A stretch of DNA of 64,000 nt from Macrostomum hystrix. Lineage: Eukaryota > Platyhelminthes > Macrostomidae. This document shows positions 11,000-22,257 of the stretch, piece after piece. The stretch spans positions 7,272,501 through 7,336,500 of the forward strand of contig CATNEN010000034.1 of assembly GCA_950097015.1 (NCBI GenBank), in the 5' to 3' direction. The position numbers and the translations under genes were made by a program. The notes under the pieces were generated by a model. It searched no databases and was not told the DNA's origin. It saw only the letters and a list, made by a program, of their open reading frames with translations. The stretch's first letter is position 1. Every line of letters starts with the position of its first letter.

Positions 11000-12370
11000 A
11001 GAGAGTTCCTGACGTCTGCTGATTAATGATCGCCGGTTGAGTTAAACGGGCCGATTATTGTGCAATCGAGTGGAGCAAAGCTTTTTACAGAGGCAGCAGC
11101 GAAAGCAAAAAAAGTTTTTATCGCGGTCTGTTGACACTGCATCCCTGAATGTGTGACTTCATTTTACGCTGCTTTGGCTAAAAGCCAAATGACAATATCA
11201 AGCTGATCTGTCATTCATTTATAATTGGATAATTTCCGATGTCATTACTGAAATCTCTTTAGGCGATTTAGGAGATGCCATTAGGCGAAACTGTGAAGTC
11301 GAAAAGCGCTGCTCAAGGCATGGTTGGTTAATATGAAGCGAGAATATAATTTAGCGGTCAATGTCAGGATTTCACGTAGCTAATACGCATAGACTGAATT
11401 GTCTATGTCCGAAACTGCTGGAAAGAAAATGATTATGCGTGCGCAACTCATGTCAATGTCAAGAAAATGATTTATAGATTGATAGATAGATTGATTGAGT
11501 TGACCTTGCACTGCATACTTTTGAGATATCTAACTTTTTTTCCAGATGTAAACACAGATATAGAATATAGAATACACTAGTATCTGTAGATCTAACAAAC
11601 GTGCTCTGCGATGGCCGTAATGAATTCAATTGATTGGGGGCAACTTACCCTGTAAGGATTTTCGGCAAAATAAAAGGTTTGTTTTACAGCAAAGTTTTTT
11701 TATTCATTCACATTTACACCAAAGGCAAAAAATTGGCCCTTTTTAAAGTGTATCTTACAGTGACACGTCATCGTTTAGATTTTGTTCAACGGATCTTTGA
11801 CTGGAACACATGAGCAGGAAGCAAAGGTTATTACTGCCACTAGGGCAGTTGGTAATAAAATAGCCGATTTGCCTAACAGAGCAAGAGAGAAGCTTCCGTT
11901 TGAAAAAATTTCTTTAGTTTAGTATTAACAAAATTTTGCTTTCATAATGCCCCTCTATATATCTAGCGCGATCTCTCCCCTGAAACAAAATTCGTGTTTA
12001 AAAAGAATTGCTTTCAGAATCGAATCTAAGCACGAGTTTAACATTCTTACTAGCAGGTTAGTACATCGCTTTCATTGAGTGCGAGTTGAGTATCTTGTCA
12101 TTTTTATTTCAAGATTAAAATTTATTTTCACTGTCATTTGCACGCTGACGCTAACCCATAGATTGGATTGGACCATAAACTATTATTCTCCTGCACCATT
12201 AAATACTGAATGAATAAGTACACAATTTTTAGCAAACGATACCGAATCCAGATTGTTGTCTATGGCAAATATGCCTGCAAAATTATAATTTACGTCGGGA
12301 TTAGTGTTAGTGCGTCTCATTCATTAAGGACTTCGAGCTTGGCGACTTTCTTATCCATCTTTGCGACTTT
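11000..12370. other. intergenic, nothing recognised
   Basis: Moderately AT-rich sequence with no supported gene. Short repeats such as ATAGATTGATAGATAGATTG occur near 11480. Confidence 0.5.
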
Positions 12371-12379
12371 CATATTCGT

Positions 12380-12403
12380 CCACGTAGACCTTCGGCTACG
12401 TGG
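12380..12403. repeat. hairpin at truncation point of transposase
   Basis: CCACGTAG at 12380-12387 pairs perfectly with CTACGTGG at 12396-12403 around an 8-nt loop. The transposase frame ends inside it. Confidence 0.75.
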
Positions 12404-12848
12404 TGATAACGTCGGGACTGCACCACCACTCGCAGTAGGCGCGCTGAAGCTGCATGTTCTCAGGTGAGTTGCGTTCCACGGGTAAATCTCTCACCAACTT
12501 GGTAGTGTACAACAGACCGTCGAGATGTCGACTTATGGTAGCGATTGAAACTTCCTGCTTCTCGGGGAAGCGGGCGTGCAGTGCCGTCTTCAACTCGGCC
12601 AGAGTGATGCTCGGGTCCACGGTGATGGCATCCCCAAGAAACGCCTTCATCTCATCGTTCTCTCGGCTAAACGTGTGCTCTCCCCTCGGCAGCTTTGCAG
12701 GTCTCCCAGTATGCACTATCGTGTAGGCCGTCGTGCGCTTGACGCCCAATGTGCGCGCAAGGGCCATGAAGTCATCGCCGTTGGCCTGGGCTTGAATAAG
12801 ACGGTGACGGTCTCGTCTCTGACCCTGACGTAGTTGCGATGGGGCCAT
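12396..12848 (-). pseudogene. IS630/Tc1-type transposase, N-terminal fragment
   Basis: A 150-codon minus-strand frame starts at ATG 12848. It contains the paired helix-turn-helix region typical of IS630/Tc1-mariner transposases: FMALARTLGVKRTTAYTIV for the first HTH, a GRP-type linker (GRPAKLPRG), and IATISRHLDGLLYT for the second. It continues to the segment just before the DDE domain (SPENMQLQRAYCEW) and then stops. The whole DDE catalytic domain, about 200 residues, is missing downstream, so this is a truncated and inactive copy. Comparison is from knowledge of the family layout. The flanks show no recognisable terminal inverted repeat. It could instead be a domesticated DNA-binding remnant, but nothing here suggests that. 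Confidence 0.75.
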
Positions 12849-12899
12849 CAGGGCGCTTGAGAAGAGACAGTGAAATTTTAAACAGTCTCTTACAGTAGC

Positions 12900-13700
12900 A
12901 GAGTAAACAGATCGCAGAATTAGAAAGACTGGGCGCTCATGGACACCAAGGGAGGAGAGGAGGTGGTGGAGAACTAAGCAGGGGAGTCCATATTTTGGCT
13001 ATAGACGTCAGATTTACACACAACCACAAGCTGAAATTGTCAAACATGTCAGCAATCTGTCGGAATTGAACTTATGGAGCTAGCTTTCATGCCATAGACA
13101 GCAAGGCAAAGGAGGGGTAAGCCATCCCCCATGACGGAAATGAATTGACAAGTGTCGAAACGCATACAAGCTTTCTGAACTCTTGCTATGTGTCAGAATA
13201 GACTGCGAGACTGTCGGAATCGGATGAAAACCTAGTAGGGACTGACCATAAACTTTCGGATTTGGATGCAAGTTGAACATAATGGACTGCAGCTGTACCA
13301 AAACTGAGCGAGAAAAGGTATTGATCATACCAATAATATCTATAATAATATCTGATAGCTTTTGTCCTACAAGCATATTTCTGCGATGTACCAAATTGAA
13401 TTGCTCGCACTATTTTCCTTCCTCGTTCTAACTAACCTCATTGCTTGCAGAGAACATGTATGTATAAAAAGAGGGCCTTGGATTGTGGGTAGACAGACAA
13501 CGCCCTAGACGTAGAAGCCTACGTTTTGTCTTTGTGTAGCATTTCCGTATTTATTCTCTTTGTGGTTTTGTCAGATTTTTTCTATCGCTTAAAGATAGAG
13601 TTTTTGTCTGTGGTTGAAACAGTTGAATAAAACAATTTGTAGGTTTAACTTACCTCAATCTTTAACTTTTAATTCTCTATCTTTCTACGCCATACAGAAA
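12900..13700. other. intergenic, upstream of TMED copy 2
   Basis: No supported gene. The last few hundred bases should hold the promoter of TMED copy 2, but no core motif is convincing. Confidence 0.4.
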
Positions 13701-13727
13701 TTTTGAAGCAAAGCCTATAGCTATCCT

Positions 13728-14886
13728 ATGACTGTCCAGTCTTCAGTTGTCATTTTACTAGTCGTCCTGTTGCTGTGCAGCTGTTATCCAGCCAGCTCGA
13801 GCACCTCGGATGTTTTCGAGGACGAGACAACTGGCGAGACGATTGTCACAGTTGTGTCCGGCCGGCCAGAGACCACATTCCAAGGCGGCATCGGAGTCAA
13901 CAGGAACAGGGGATTGGGAATAATGAGTGGAATCAGGTACCAATTTGCCTCGGGCGAACAGTTCTGCATCTACACCCCCGTGCTAGGAACGCAAAACTTT
14001 AGAAGTTTTATTCACGTGAGTTTGGCTTTTTTGTACTTCTTTTGCAGTCAGCGATTCGCAATACTCTGTATTACGTTAGGATTGCCTACTGAATCTCTGA
14101 TGCTTCACATGAGTGTCGCGCTAAATGTTGTTCATCGTGCAGGTTTAAAGATTCTGTCTCGAATGGCAATGTAACAACGTCAGAGCGAACGAATATCTAG
14201 GGTATTATTTCTTCTCTTTGAATGTTTCAGGCCTCCAAATACTGGGACTCCGATGCTGAGTTTGAGATGCACGACTCGGAGGGCGTCCTAATTCAGTCCC
14301 AGAAACTGCAAGCTATAGGAAAGCGAGCGCCGTTTGCTAGATTGGAGTACACTAACATTTCTAGGACCGGTGAGTTACCATTTGATGCATGCAGGCAGAC
14401 TCGAGCAGTTGATTAACCTTTTTTGCATTATAGACGTGTTACAGATATGCATTCGCAACACGGGCTCTACAAAGACTATTTCAATTGCTATTCAACTGGC
14501 CCAGAGGAATGTCCTTGATGAGTACGTCACGCTGTTGTCGAATCTGAGCGCTACTCACAGTATCTCTGTTGTAAGTTTTTTGCAAAAAATTTTCGTTTGA
14601 GAGTTAACGTGTCGTCTTTATATCTGAAGACGCTTAGAACTCAACATAATTCTTACCTTCGCGCACACAGGAAGCCCTCAACCTGGTCGAATCTAAGGTG
14701 GCTAACATGGCGTCTTACACCAAGATCGACAGAGATACCGCTCTTCAGGATTACTACCGGCTTGTTAACATAGCGAACTGGGTACATTATCGAGGCGTTC
14801 TAGGCGCCTTGGCCTTGCTGTTCTGCACTTCTATGTCGACGTTGGTCATTCGGCGGTGGTTTGGCTCTCCGAGGTCGTCAGTTTAG
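13728..14886 (+). CDS. p24/TMED family transmembrane cargo receptor, copy 2
   Basis: There are four exons: 13728-14015, 14231-14369, 14434-14570 and 14671-14886, giving 259 codons, with all introns GT-AG. A signal peptide (VVILLVVLLLCSCYPASSS) is followed by a GOLD domain with RNTGSTK, a short coiled coil, one membrane span and the tail RRWFGSPRSSV. Exons 2, 3 and 4 are 139, 137 and 216 nt, identical in length and phase to copy 1 about 6 kb upstream. The two proteins are clearly homologous across their length but well diverged, so the duplication is old. As in copy 1 the tail lacks the usual FF/KK sorting signals. The role would be cargo selection and vesicle coat interaction in the ER-Golgi shuttle. 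The subfamily (alpha, beta, gamma or delta) cannot be assigned with confidence. Confidence 0.9.
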
Positions 14887-15051
14887 TACTTACTGCTACA
14901 AAAGTTACAGGCTCTGAGAATGAGAAGGCTCGAACAGCTTGTTGCAAACTTGCAAATTACGTTTATAACGTGGGATGGAAGCGTCCTTTATTTGAAAACT
15001 AGTCGCCGGCCTATTTAATGACACTAGAACTCCCGTTATGTTATGACGTTA

Positions 15052-15124
15052 GGTCTGGTGGTGTAGTGTTTATCACATCTGTCTCACACACAGAAGGTCC
15101 CCGGTTCGAGCCCGGGCCAGACCA
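15052..15124 (+). tRNA. tRNA-Val(CAC)
   Basis: A full cloverleaf can be drawn. The acceptor stem GGTCTGG pairs with CCAGACC and is followed by discriminator A. The D arm is GTGTAGTGTTTATCACAT. The anticodon stem CTGT/ACAG encloses the loop CTCACAC with anticodon CAC. The T arm is CCCGG-TTCGAGC-CCGGG. The B box GGTTCGAGCC is perfect. The sequence closely resembles animal tRNA-Val(CAC). There is no intron. Confidence 0.95.
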
Positions 15125-15128
15125 CTCG

Positions 15129-15132
15129 TTTT
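15129..15132 (+). terminator. Pol III terminator of tRNA-Val
   Basis: A TTTT run begins four bases after the tRNA 3' end, as expected for RNA polymerase III termination. Confidence 0.8.
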
Positions 15133-15657
15133 GAAAAAAATAAAAAGAGTAATAAATCATAAAACTTTTATCGCTTGAAATTTATCCTTTTATAACCATG
15201 CGATTCATTTTTTTCAAGAGCTGACAATATTAAAGACCGAATTCTAAAAAATTGGGTGCCATTAGCATGACGATATTTAAAGAAAAACTTAAGTCCTAAA
15301 AATAAAATTACTTTTGCGTAAATTGATGAGCGAGAGAAATTATTTAGGATAAAGATGACGAGCCTTTACCTAACTGAAGCACTAGTCCGCTTTTATTGGC
15401 GGAGCTCTCATTGGCTAGTGCATAATTTTCATCAGTCGGTTCTTCCATTCCCTTAGTTCTAATTTACATTTGACATATAACAAGTAAAATATCTAGTTGA
15501 CAGTCTCAGTTACACAACAGGTTAGACGTGTCAGGTTAGACCAAAAAAAGTTAGTACAACAAAACAAACTGCCACGATTGATGAAATTTGTGAAAAACTA
15601 TATTTACACAATTTATTTTTATAGTTCTTCTGAACTTTGAGTCAAAACTCGGATAGT

Positions 15658-18600
15658 ATGGCTTCAGCACCATCTTCCGTAAGCAGAAGGCCACCTGTGC
15701 GACAGTACAGCCAGTGAGTGACTTTTAGTGTCTTTTAGTTCTGTGCAGCACAAAGCGGGCCCTGTGACGCTGCACTAGGCGAAAACCGATGCTATCATTC
15801 GGTTTCAATTCACTTACCTGACCAACAGGAACGTGAGCCTTCGTCGGGCTGCCCGTCAAGCGCTGACAACCGACGAGTGCCGCACTTTCAAGGCGGCTCT
15901 GCGAGCCTTCCGGGAAACCAGCACAACCGAGCAGCTGGTTAACGACCTGCAGAAGCTGCTAGACGCACCAAAAAAGCTTGACCTGCTCCGCGAGATTGCC
16001 CTCCTCATACCAGCCGGTCAGCGGCGCGAATTCCTGCGCTTGGCGAAGCGGCGCTTCAAAGGCGCCTCTCTGCTGCTCGACGAAGCATTCATCGCGGCAG
16101 AATTCGAATACCGTTTCGGTCGCGAATGGTACGGTGGAGTCGGGGTCGAAGACAACGACAACAGCGGCGAGGTTGATAGTGACGACAACGGCGATTGGTG
16201 GAGACCGGCCGGACGTCGTCGCGGTACGTCGCTATCGACGTCGTCCTCTTCTACAGCAGCGGCAGCTGAGGCTGCCGTATCCGATGAGGCTGAACAAATC
16301 ATTACACTGGAGCGCAGCGCCACAATACGTCGATTAAACGACGACTCGCCCGCTGGACGCCTCATTAAGCTGGGCTCAGCGACTTTTCAGGTGCTTTTGG
16401 GGACTTTCGTATTCGTAACTTTTAGGTATGGGTGGATTGGCAGATAAATACTGGTGAATAAAGCTTAGTCGATTGCTTTGCTAACTATTAAGTTAATGTT
16501 CCAATCTTAAATTGCGCTCGATCTTATGCTAAACAGACACGTTGCATCCGAAGTGTAGCTTCAATAAAATGGGTTTTCTTGAATTTGGAATTTCGATTCC
16601 CAACTTTAAATAAACATACAGGTCCGCTACAAATCAAGGCTGCCACTTAGTTTGGTGAACGGTGACAGCTTGGAAGACGCTACAGACGTGTCTACCGACT
16701 CAGAAGCGCTGCAACTTCAAAAGCCATCGCCACCCTCGCCGTCGATGCCTCCGCCAGCGCCCCTTCCGAGGGCGCTAAATTATCAAATGCCTAAATTATC
16801 GCGGCTTTCATCCCCATCTTCCTCGGCTTCATCCACCCCAACGGCAACCGCAGAGGCGACTCCGGAGGAAGATCATGAAGAGACCGACAATTTGGAGGAA
16901 GATGACGAAGCCGACCTGGTGGAACAGATGCGGCAGCGCTTTCTGAACAGCAACAGCAGTTTCTGGCACCGACCTGCACGGCAGCCGCCGATACGACAGC
17001 GTGGGCTGGACGAGACGGGCAACGATGCTAGCGTCAGGAACAGGGATGATGATTTGGGGCGTTGCGAGGAGAATAGACGCATCGGTCATCGGCAAGAGCG
17101 CTACCTTCTGAATCAGTCTCCTAAAAGGTATGTTTAATAAAAATCTACTCCAAAATCTGCTCGATATGTGTCAGCCATATTGACTATTAATCGTTGATTG
17201 ACGTCAACCGCAGCTGTCCCACCGGCTTGGCTTCGTTCATTGCAACAAATTCTCAGAGACGCCGGCATCGTCAGCCAGAGGGAGCTAGCCGAGAGTCGTG
17301 TCGACTTGATGGTGGTGAGACTATTTGCTATGCGCATCTGTGCTGCTCGTTTGATTGACAGGGCATGCTAGGCAGCTGAATGAGGAAGGTACAGTTAATT
17401 TGTATTTATTAGCGCAATTTATCACGCTAGTCATTTACCTTTAATATTTTCCTTTAATTTGTGTTGGGAAATTTTTGTCCTTCTAATTGAGAAGAGGGTC
17501 AGAAAAATGTCTATTAGCAAATGTTCTGTGATACTTTTGCCATACAAAACTACAGCTCATTTGAAGTGTATCGCATCAGTACCAACTGATTAAAGAGCTC
17601 ATTTAGATTGACGAGCAATAAACAAATTTGGCGTGAAATGTGGAAAAGACCGAGACATATGAGTGGGATAGGTAATTCCACAATGACTTTAAACAATTGT
17701 TAAACCCACTCAGTCAATGTGTTTTATCCTTCACCGATACGCCTTTAAACAAGGTTTCGATTTGTTCTGAAGAACGGCTGGGCTATAATGCATCATCATC
17801 ATAGCCAATGCACGATTCACTGATTCCTTGATGGGGAAGGACTTTCTCCATTGTCGTTGGACACGAATCTCACAGATAAATCAGATATATGCCACTTATT
17901 TTTCAACAGGCCAATTTATCTCCAGCTTAAGATTTCGGTTTATTGATTTCAAATTTCCGGAATGCTGTCCGATTAAAGACAGGTTTTTTACTATATTCGA
18001 TTCTATTTTTTCTAAAAATACGGCTCGTAGTTTCTGGCTCGATTAAATTCCCCTTTAGTCGCAACACCATCGATAGGACGCAGCCCGACCGATCGAGTAA
18101 GTCAACTGCATCGACGTCTTCTGTACACACCTGAGAGTGGGCCTCAACAGCAACCGAAACCGACGCGCAGTCAGACACACGCAGCTAGGGGGGCATCGGC
18201 CGTTGCCAATGAAGAACCGTCAGCCTCATCGTCAAACACTCTGGACGGTGTGTACTTTTCTAGCCCTGGCCGTCTGCGCAACAGAATCGCAAAACTCAGT
18301 GACGACTTTGAGGCTAGATTTCTGTCATCTGGGCTAGTTGAATCAGTTGAAGATGCTAGAAGCAGCAGCAGCAGGATCAGCACTGTCAGCAGCGGCGGCA
18401 GCTGTGGTCGCAATTTAGAAGTCATCCGACGACAACTAACGAAGTCGAAGTCAAAGGAACAGGGTGTCCAGTGCGACTTTACTGGTATGGTGCCCAAATA
18501 TGTTTTAAACCCTTTATTTCAAATTGCGCTTTAAAACACAAATTCTGAGCGTAAGAATCCAATGGGTTGCACATACTTTCGTTCGCATGTTCAAATAATT

Positions 18601-20960
18601 AGTTTAGGACTCCAAGACTCCTGAAAGATATTGGCTAAACTATACTCTGCGATTTTTAGAATCATGCTTCTAACGTACTCTTATGAGCAATCTTTATTGC
18701 ACTCACGATTAAATTGAAGCTGTGAGTCCAGCGAGATCTGGCCAAAGGTTTGTTTCATATCCGATGACCACCAATGCAGTCCACATCAGCAGAAAATGAA
18801 ATTGGGCCATTAATCTTTTACCGCTGGCCGGGCTCGCCACGGCTGCCCCTCACCCTCACCCTGGCAAGTCCTTCCGTGAAGCCGTAAACCGATTTGCTTG
18901 CGCTGGTTGGGAGAGGCCTAAATTATGATTACTTCTATTACATGCTCCTGTCCTCAGGCCTAAGCTGCAGTTACTGACTCCATCTCTTTCAGGAGAGATC
19001 CCAGGCCAACCAGCTGACAATAGTCTCCGGGAAGAGAGGGGCGCAGGAAACCGTAGAATTGTCTGGCGCGATGACAGACTAAACTTCTAATAAGCTCAAT
19101 GATCGATATTTGGATATTGTTGTCCAGCGTTGAGTAGGATTTTTGCACAGTGATAAAGCGAGAGGCTGTGTGCACTTTTGCACTCCAATACTTGAGCAAT
19201 GGATGAAAAAAATGAGTTTGCCTGGCCCATTGCCCATGGTACAATCGACTTCCAAACAGTTATGAATATGGCGCCAAATTAGAGCAGATAAGAATTTCAG
19301 CTAGGGACAGGGCCGGAGAGACAACCGAGACAAATCGATCAGATCAGCAGCCATATCTTTCGTACTTGTCATGTCTGATGTTCACCAATCTATCATTGCC
19401 GCTACTCAATTTTTGTAACTAAAATATATCCCCAACTAGGCTCACAAGGCCATTTTCTCTGTTGTCGCCACTGAAAGGTTAGGAATCGATGACTACTTAA
19501 TAAGCGTTATGTTTTTATGAGTTTTTATGCTAATAAAATAATTAGACATATCAGGTCTAGTTTTTTGTCGGAAAATAAAAAGTTCATCAAGCTCTTCCCA
19601 TCTGATTCAATCTGTTTTAGCATGTCAGCAAAACTCTAACAGCTCCGTACCAGCCCACAGCCAGTACCAACAAGTGCTGCCTGAACTGACTCAATTACCG
19701 CTGCAGCACCGTCATCATCATCATCAGCAGCAGCAGCGTCATCATCAGCAGCATCATCAACAGCAGCATCATCATCAACAGCAGCAGCAGCAGCATCAAG
19801 AAAAGCAGCAGCAGCAGCAGCAGCCCGTGACATTCTACATCATCCCATTACCAACTCCATGGATCTCTGGGTCGACTGCGCAGCAACTGCCTCCGCGACA
19901 GTCGCCAGCGAGCCAGTCAGACACTGAGCGCTTCGTTGTTGACCAACAACCTGTGCGGTCAACGCCAACCACAACAAAGGTAATTGTTATAGCTTTCCAA
20001 GTCTATGATTCGAAGCACTCATTTCACAAAAGTTTTGTTTAATCCATTCGCACGCACGTCAGTACCGGACGCAGCAGTCACCGATGCCGAAGTCACTGCC
20101 GCCTGGCCTGTCAGCGCTAACCTCGGGCAGCATGTTCCCCTGGAGTGGCGGCAGCGGCTTGTATTGGCCTGGCCTTCTTCAGTCGTCCAAGTCGGCTGCC
20201 TCAGCGGATCATCATCGCCTGCGTCGTGTGACCCTCCATCGTGTTAATGGTGCCTTCGGCCTGTCTCTGGTTGCTCGCACCGACGATTTGAGTCAAGACA
20301 ATCCAGGCAGGCCGTCCAGATTCTTTGTTTCAGCCGTGGCGACAGGTAGCGCTGCTCACAGTCAGGTGACACCCGCTGCTGGGGCTGCTGTTTCTCAAAT
20401 GGGCACCGAAATTAAAATATAACGAGACTCAAAATATAGCAATAGTGTACAGCCTCGCTTAGGATTCGAATCGAGAACCTTTTATGCGGAAGTCACACTA
20501 GCTGATTGAGCAGGCAAAAAAGCTTTTGACATGTAAATACAGGACAAAATTTCTTACGAGCATTACGATTATTTTGAGGAGATGTATACTGTGCGAGTAC
20601 CAGTAAAGATCAAGAAATGTTTACTTGGTTGTGTTGCGAGAGTGCATTGGGATACATTATGAAGATAGTGAATTATTAATTAAATTAGCTACTGCCCCTC
20701 TGTTGTTTACGAGTATATTCTCAACAGGTTCCGATGCCGTCCCACTTGCAACAGGTCTACTTTCAGTGAAATAAACAAAAATAATTATTCGCCTTTCTTT
20801 TAAGGATGTTCAACCGGGCGACGAGTTGGTTACGCTGGACGGCGGCCCTGTCGACGGCATGTCGCTGCACGAACTTGGCCTGGCCATTCGCAGCCGCAAC
20901 CGGATGCAGTTGAGTCTGAGAACTGCTAGGCAAAGTGACGACACCGAACAGCCAGAATGA
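15658..20960 (+). CDS. Harmonin/whirlin-like scaffold (HHD + C-terminal PDZ)
   Basis: There are eight exons: 15658-15713, 15829-16390, 16622-17127, 17214-17314, 18059-18484, 19621-19979, 20063-20365 and 20805-20960. All phases agree and give 822 codons. Residues about 25-110 form a harmonin-homology helical bundle (for example LVNDLQKLLDAPKKLDLL and LIPAGQRREFLRL). Next come acidic and Ser-rich sequence, a proline-rich block (PSPPSPSMPPPAPLPRAL), a His/Gln-run exon (residues about 575-615) and a C-terminal PDZ domain (about 724-810) with binding loop GAFGLSL and His at the start of helix B (SLHELGLAI), which suggests a class I PDZ. HHD-proline-PDZ order resembles the short whirlin form. Whirlin and harmonin scaffold stereocilia and photoreceptor complexes. 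In this organism a junction or cilium scaffold role is inference. Exon 4 is the least certain: another frame of it also reads protein-like. Confidence 0.8.
19690..19832 (+). repeat. coding CAG/CAT repeat (Gln/His tract)
   Basis: Runs of CAT and CAG triplets inside exon 6 of the HHD-PDZ gene encode about 45 residues of almost pure His and Gln. Confidence 0.95.
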
Positions 20961-21044
20961 CACCGTAGAATCGATGTCAAAAATTGAGATAAAAACTGGA
21001 GCTACGACAGAACAACACAAGTAGACAACTGCGATCGGGGGGGT

Positions 21045-21390
21045 TGGTGGCATGTCGGATAACGTGTTTGCCTATCGCACCAATTGGTCCATGAGTTCGA
21101 TTCCGCAGCGAGGCCACTTTTATTTGGGGCGCAGCAGTGGAGAGAAGGCTTTCGAGGCAATTCGTGCAATTCACGCCCATGAGGGCCAACCTTCAAGGCT
21201 CATTGAGAGTGTAGACTGCATGACGATGAGAAAGTTACGGCAGATGTACACACCATTTGAGCGTGTGCCTGCGTACGGTATCTGTGGGCGTGTGTGCTCA
21301 GGAGTCAGCGCGATAGGCAGAATTGCCTCCTCGCTGGCTGCGGGTCTAGTGTCACCAAATGATGTACCATTGCCCGCAGCCCACCTGGCA
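21045..21390 (+). mobile_element. tRNA-derived SINE, best copy (S3)
   Basis: The 5' end has an A-box-like TGGCATGTCGG and, about 35 nt later, a B-box-like GAGTTCGATTCCG (21093-21105), which identifies a tRNA-derived head. The 3' end carries a perfect 9-bp stem (GGCTGCGGG at 21336-21344 with CCCGCAGCC at 21373-21381) around a loop containing CACCAAATGATG. Copies in the opposite orientation occur at 2478, 6340, 34858 and 44699. It lies just after the stop codon of the HHD-PDZ gene. Confidence 0.85.
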
Positions 21391-21439
21391 CCTACAATTA
21401 GGAGCTATTATTATAGTTTTTATTAAACTATGGCAATCC

Positions 21440-21795
21440 ATATCTAGCAAAAACTATACGGTATGTATTATTAAAAGTAGCAATGTTTTTATGATTTTGT
21501 TGGATCTAACGTAGCTAATATCATTAAAGTGCGAGTAATTTATAACCAGTAATTTATAAATATTTTAGAATTATAGACTCGTAATATACTTAGAACACTT
21601 TTTTCTGACAACAATCTTCTACGACCCTTTCTGACAAAAACGTTTCTTCAGTATTTTACGAGATGGCCCCATTATTGCTTTGGTACATCGAATCAAATGG
21701 AGAAATTGATTTGTATCGCTTAAAAAAAATATACGAGTCGGTTGTTACTCGAATATTGAAGATATGTTTGTCATGTTTAAAAATCTTTTGAAACA
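21440..21795. other. AT-rich intergenic
   Basis: No gene, RNA or tandem array could be supported between the SINE and the 24-bp array. Confidence 0.4.
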
Positions 21796-21799
21796 ATTC

Positions 21800-22078
21800 T
21801 GGAATCCACTTCGATATCCTCTACAGAATCCGCTTCGATATCTTCTATGAAATCTGCTTAGATATTCTGCGGAATCTGCTTCGATAACGTCTACAGAATC
21901 TGCTTCGATATCGTCTACAGAATCCGCTTCGAAATCGTCTACAGAATCTGCTTCGATATCGTCTACAGAATCTGCTTCGATATCTTCTACAGAATCCGCT
22001 TCGAAATCTTCTACAGAATCCGCTTCGAAATCTTCTATGGAATCTGCTTCGATGTGCTCAAGAGAATCTGCTTGTACT
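21800..22078. repeat. 24-bp minisatellite (GAATCTGCTTCGATATC)
   Basis: About eleven copies of a 24-bp unit with core TCTACAGAATCTGCTTCGA lie upstream of the Rdx-like gene. Confidence 0.95.
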
Positions 22079-22257
22079 ATAGTAAATGCTTTCAGCGCAA
22101 AAGCATTTCATCGTTTACCATAGACAAAGCCATCTATTACTAAAATAGATTTCTGTATTCGGGTGATTTCTATAATAAATAAAAAAGTCTCGATAACGTG
22201 CGTATGCAGAATAATCCACGACACAGAACGCGCGCAGACGATTACTAACAGTAGCCA

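Noticed and set aside
16391-16447. Reading through the end of HHD exon 2 to a stop at 16445
   Set aside because: The CAG|GTGCTT donor at 16391 gives phase 0 and joins cleanly to the next exon; an alternative GTATGG donor gives the wrong phase.
18960-19244. 94-codon minus-strand frame
   Set aside because: No recognisable motif; lies in an intron of the HHD-PDZ gene with no splice support.
19636-19833. Minus-strand Asp/Ala-rich frame
   Set aside because: Antisense shadow of the coding CAG/CAT tract.
20717-20753. Extra small exon between PDZ exons 7 and 8 of the HHD-PDZ gene
   Set aside because: Although flanked by AG and GT, including it breaks the frame into the PDZ continuation DVQPGDELVTL; direct joining keeps the domain intact.
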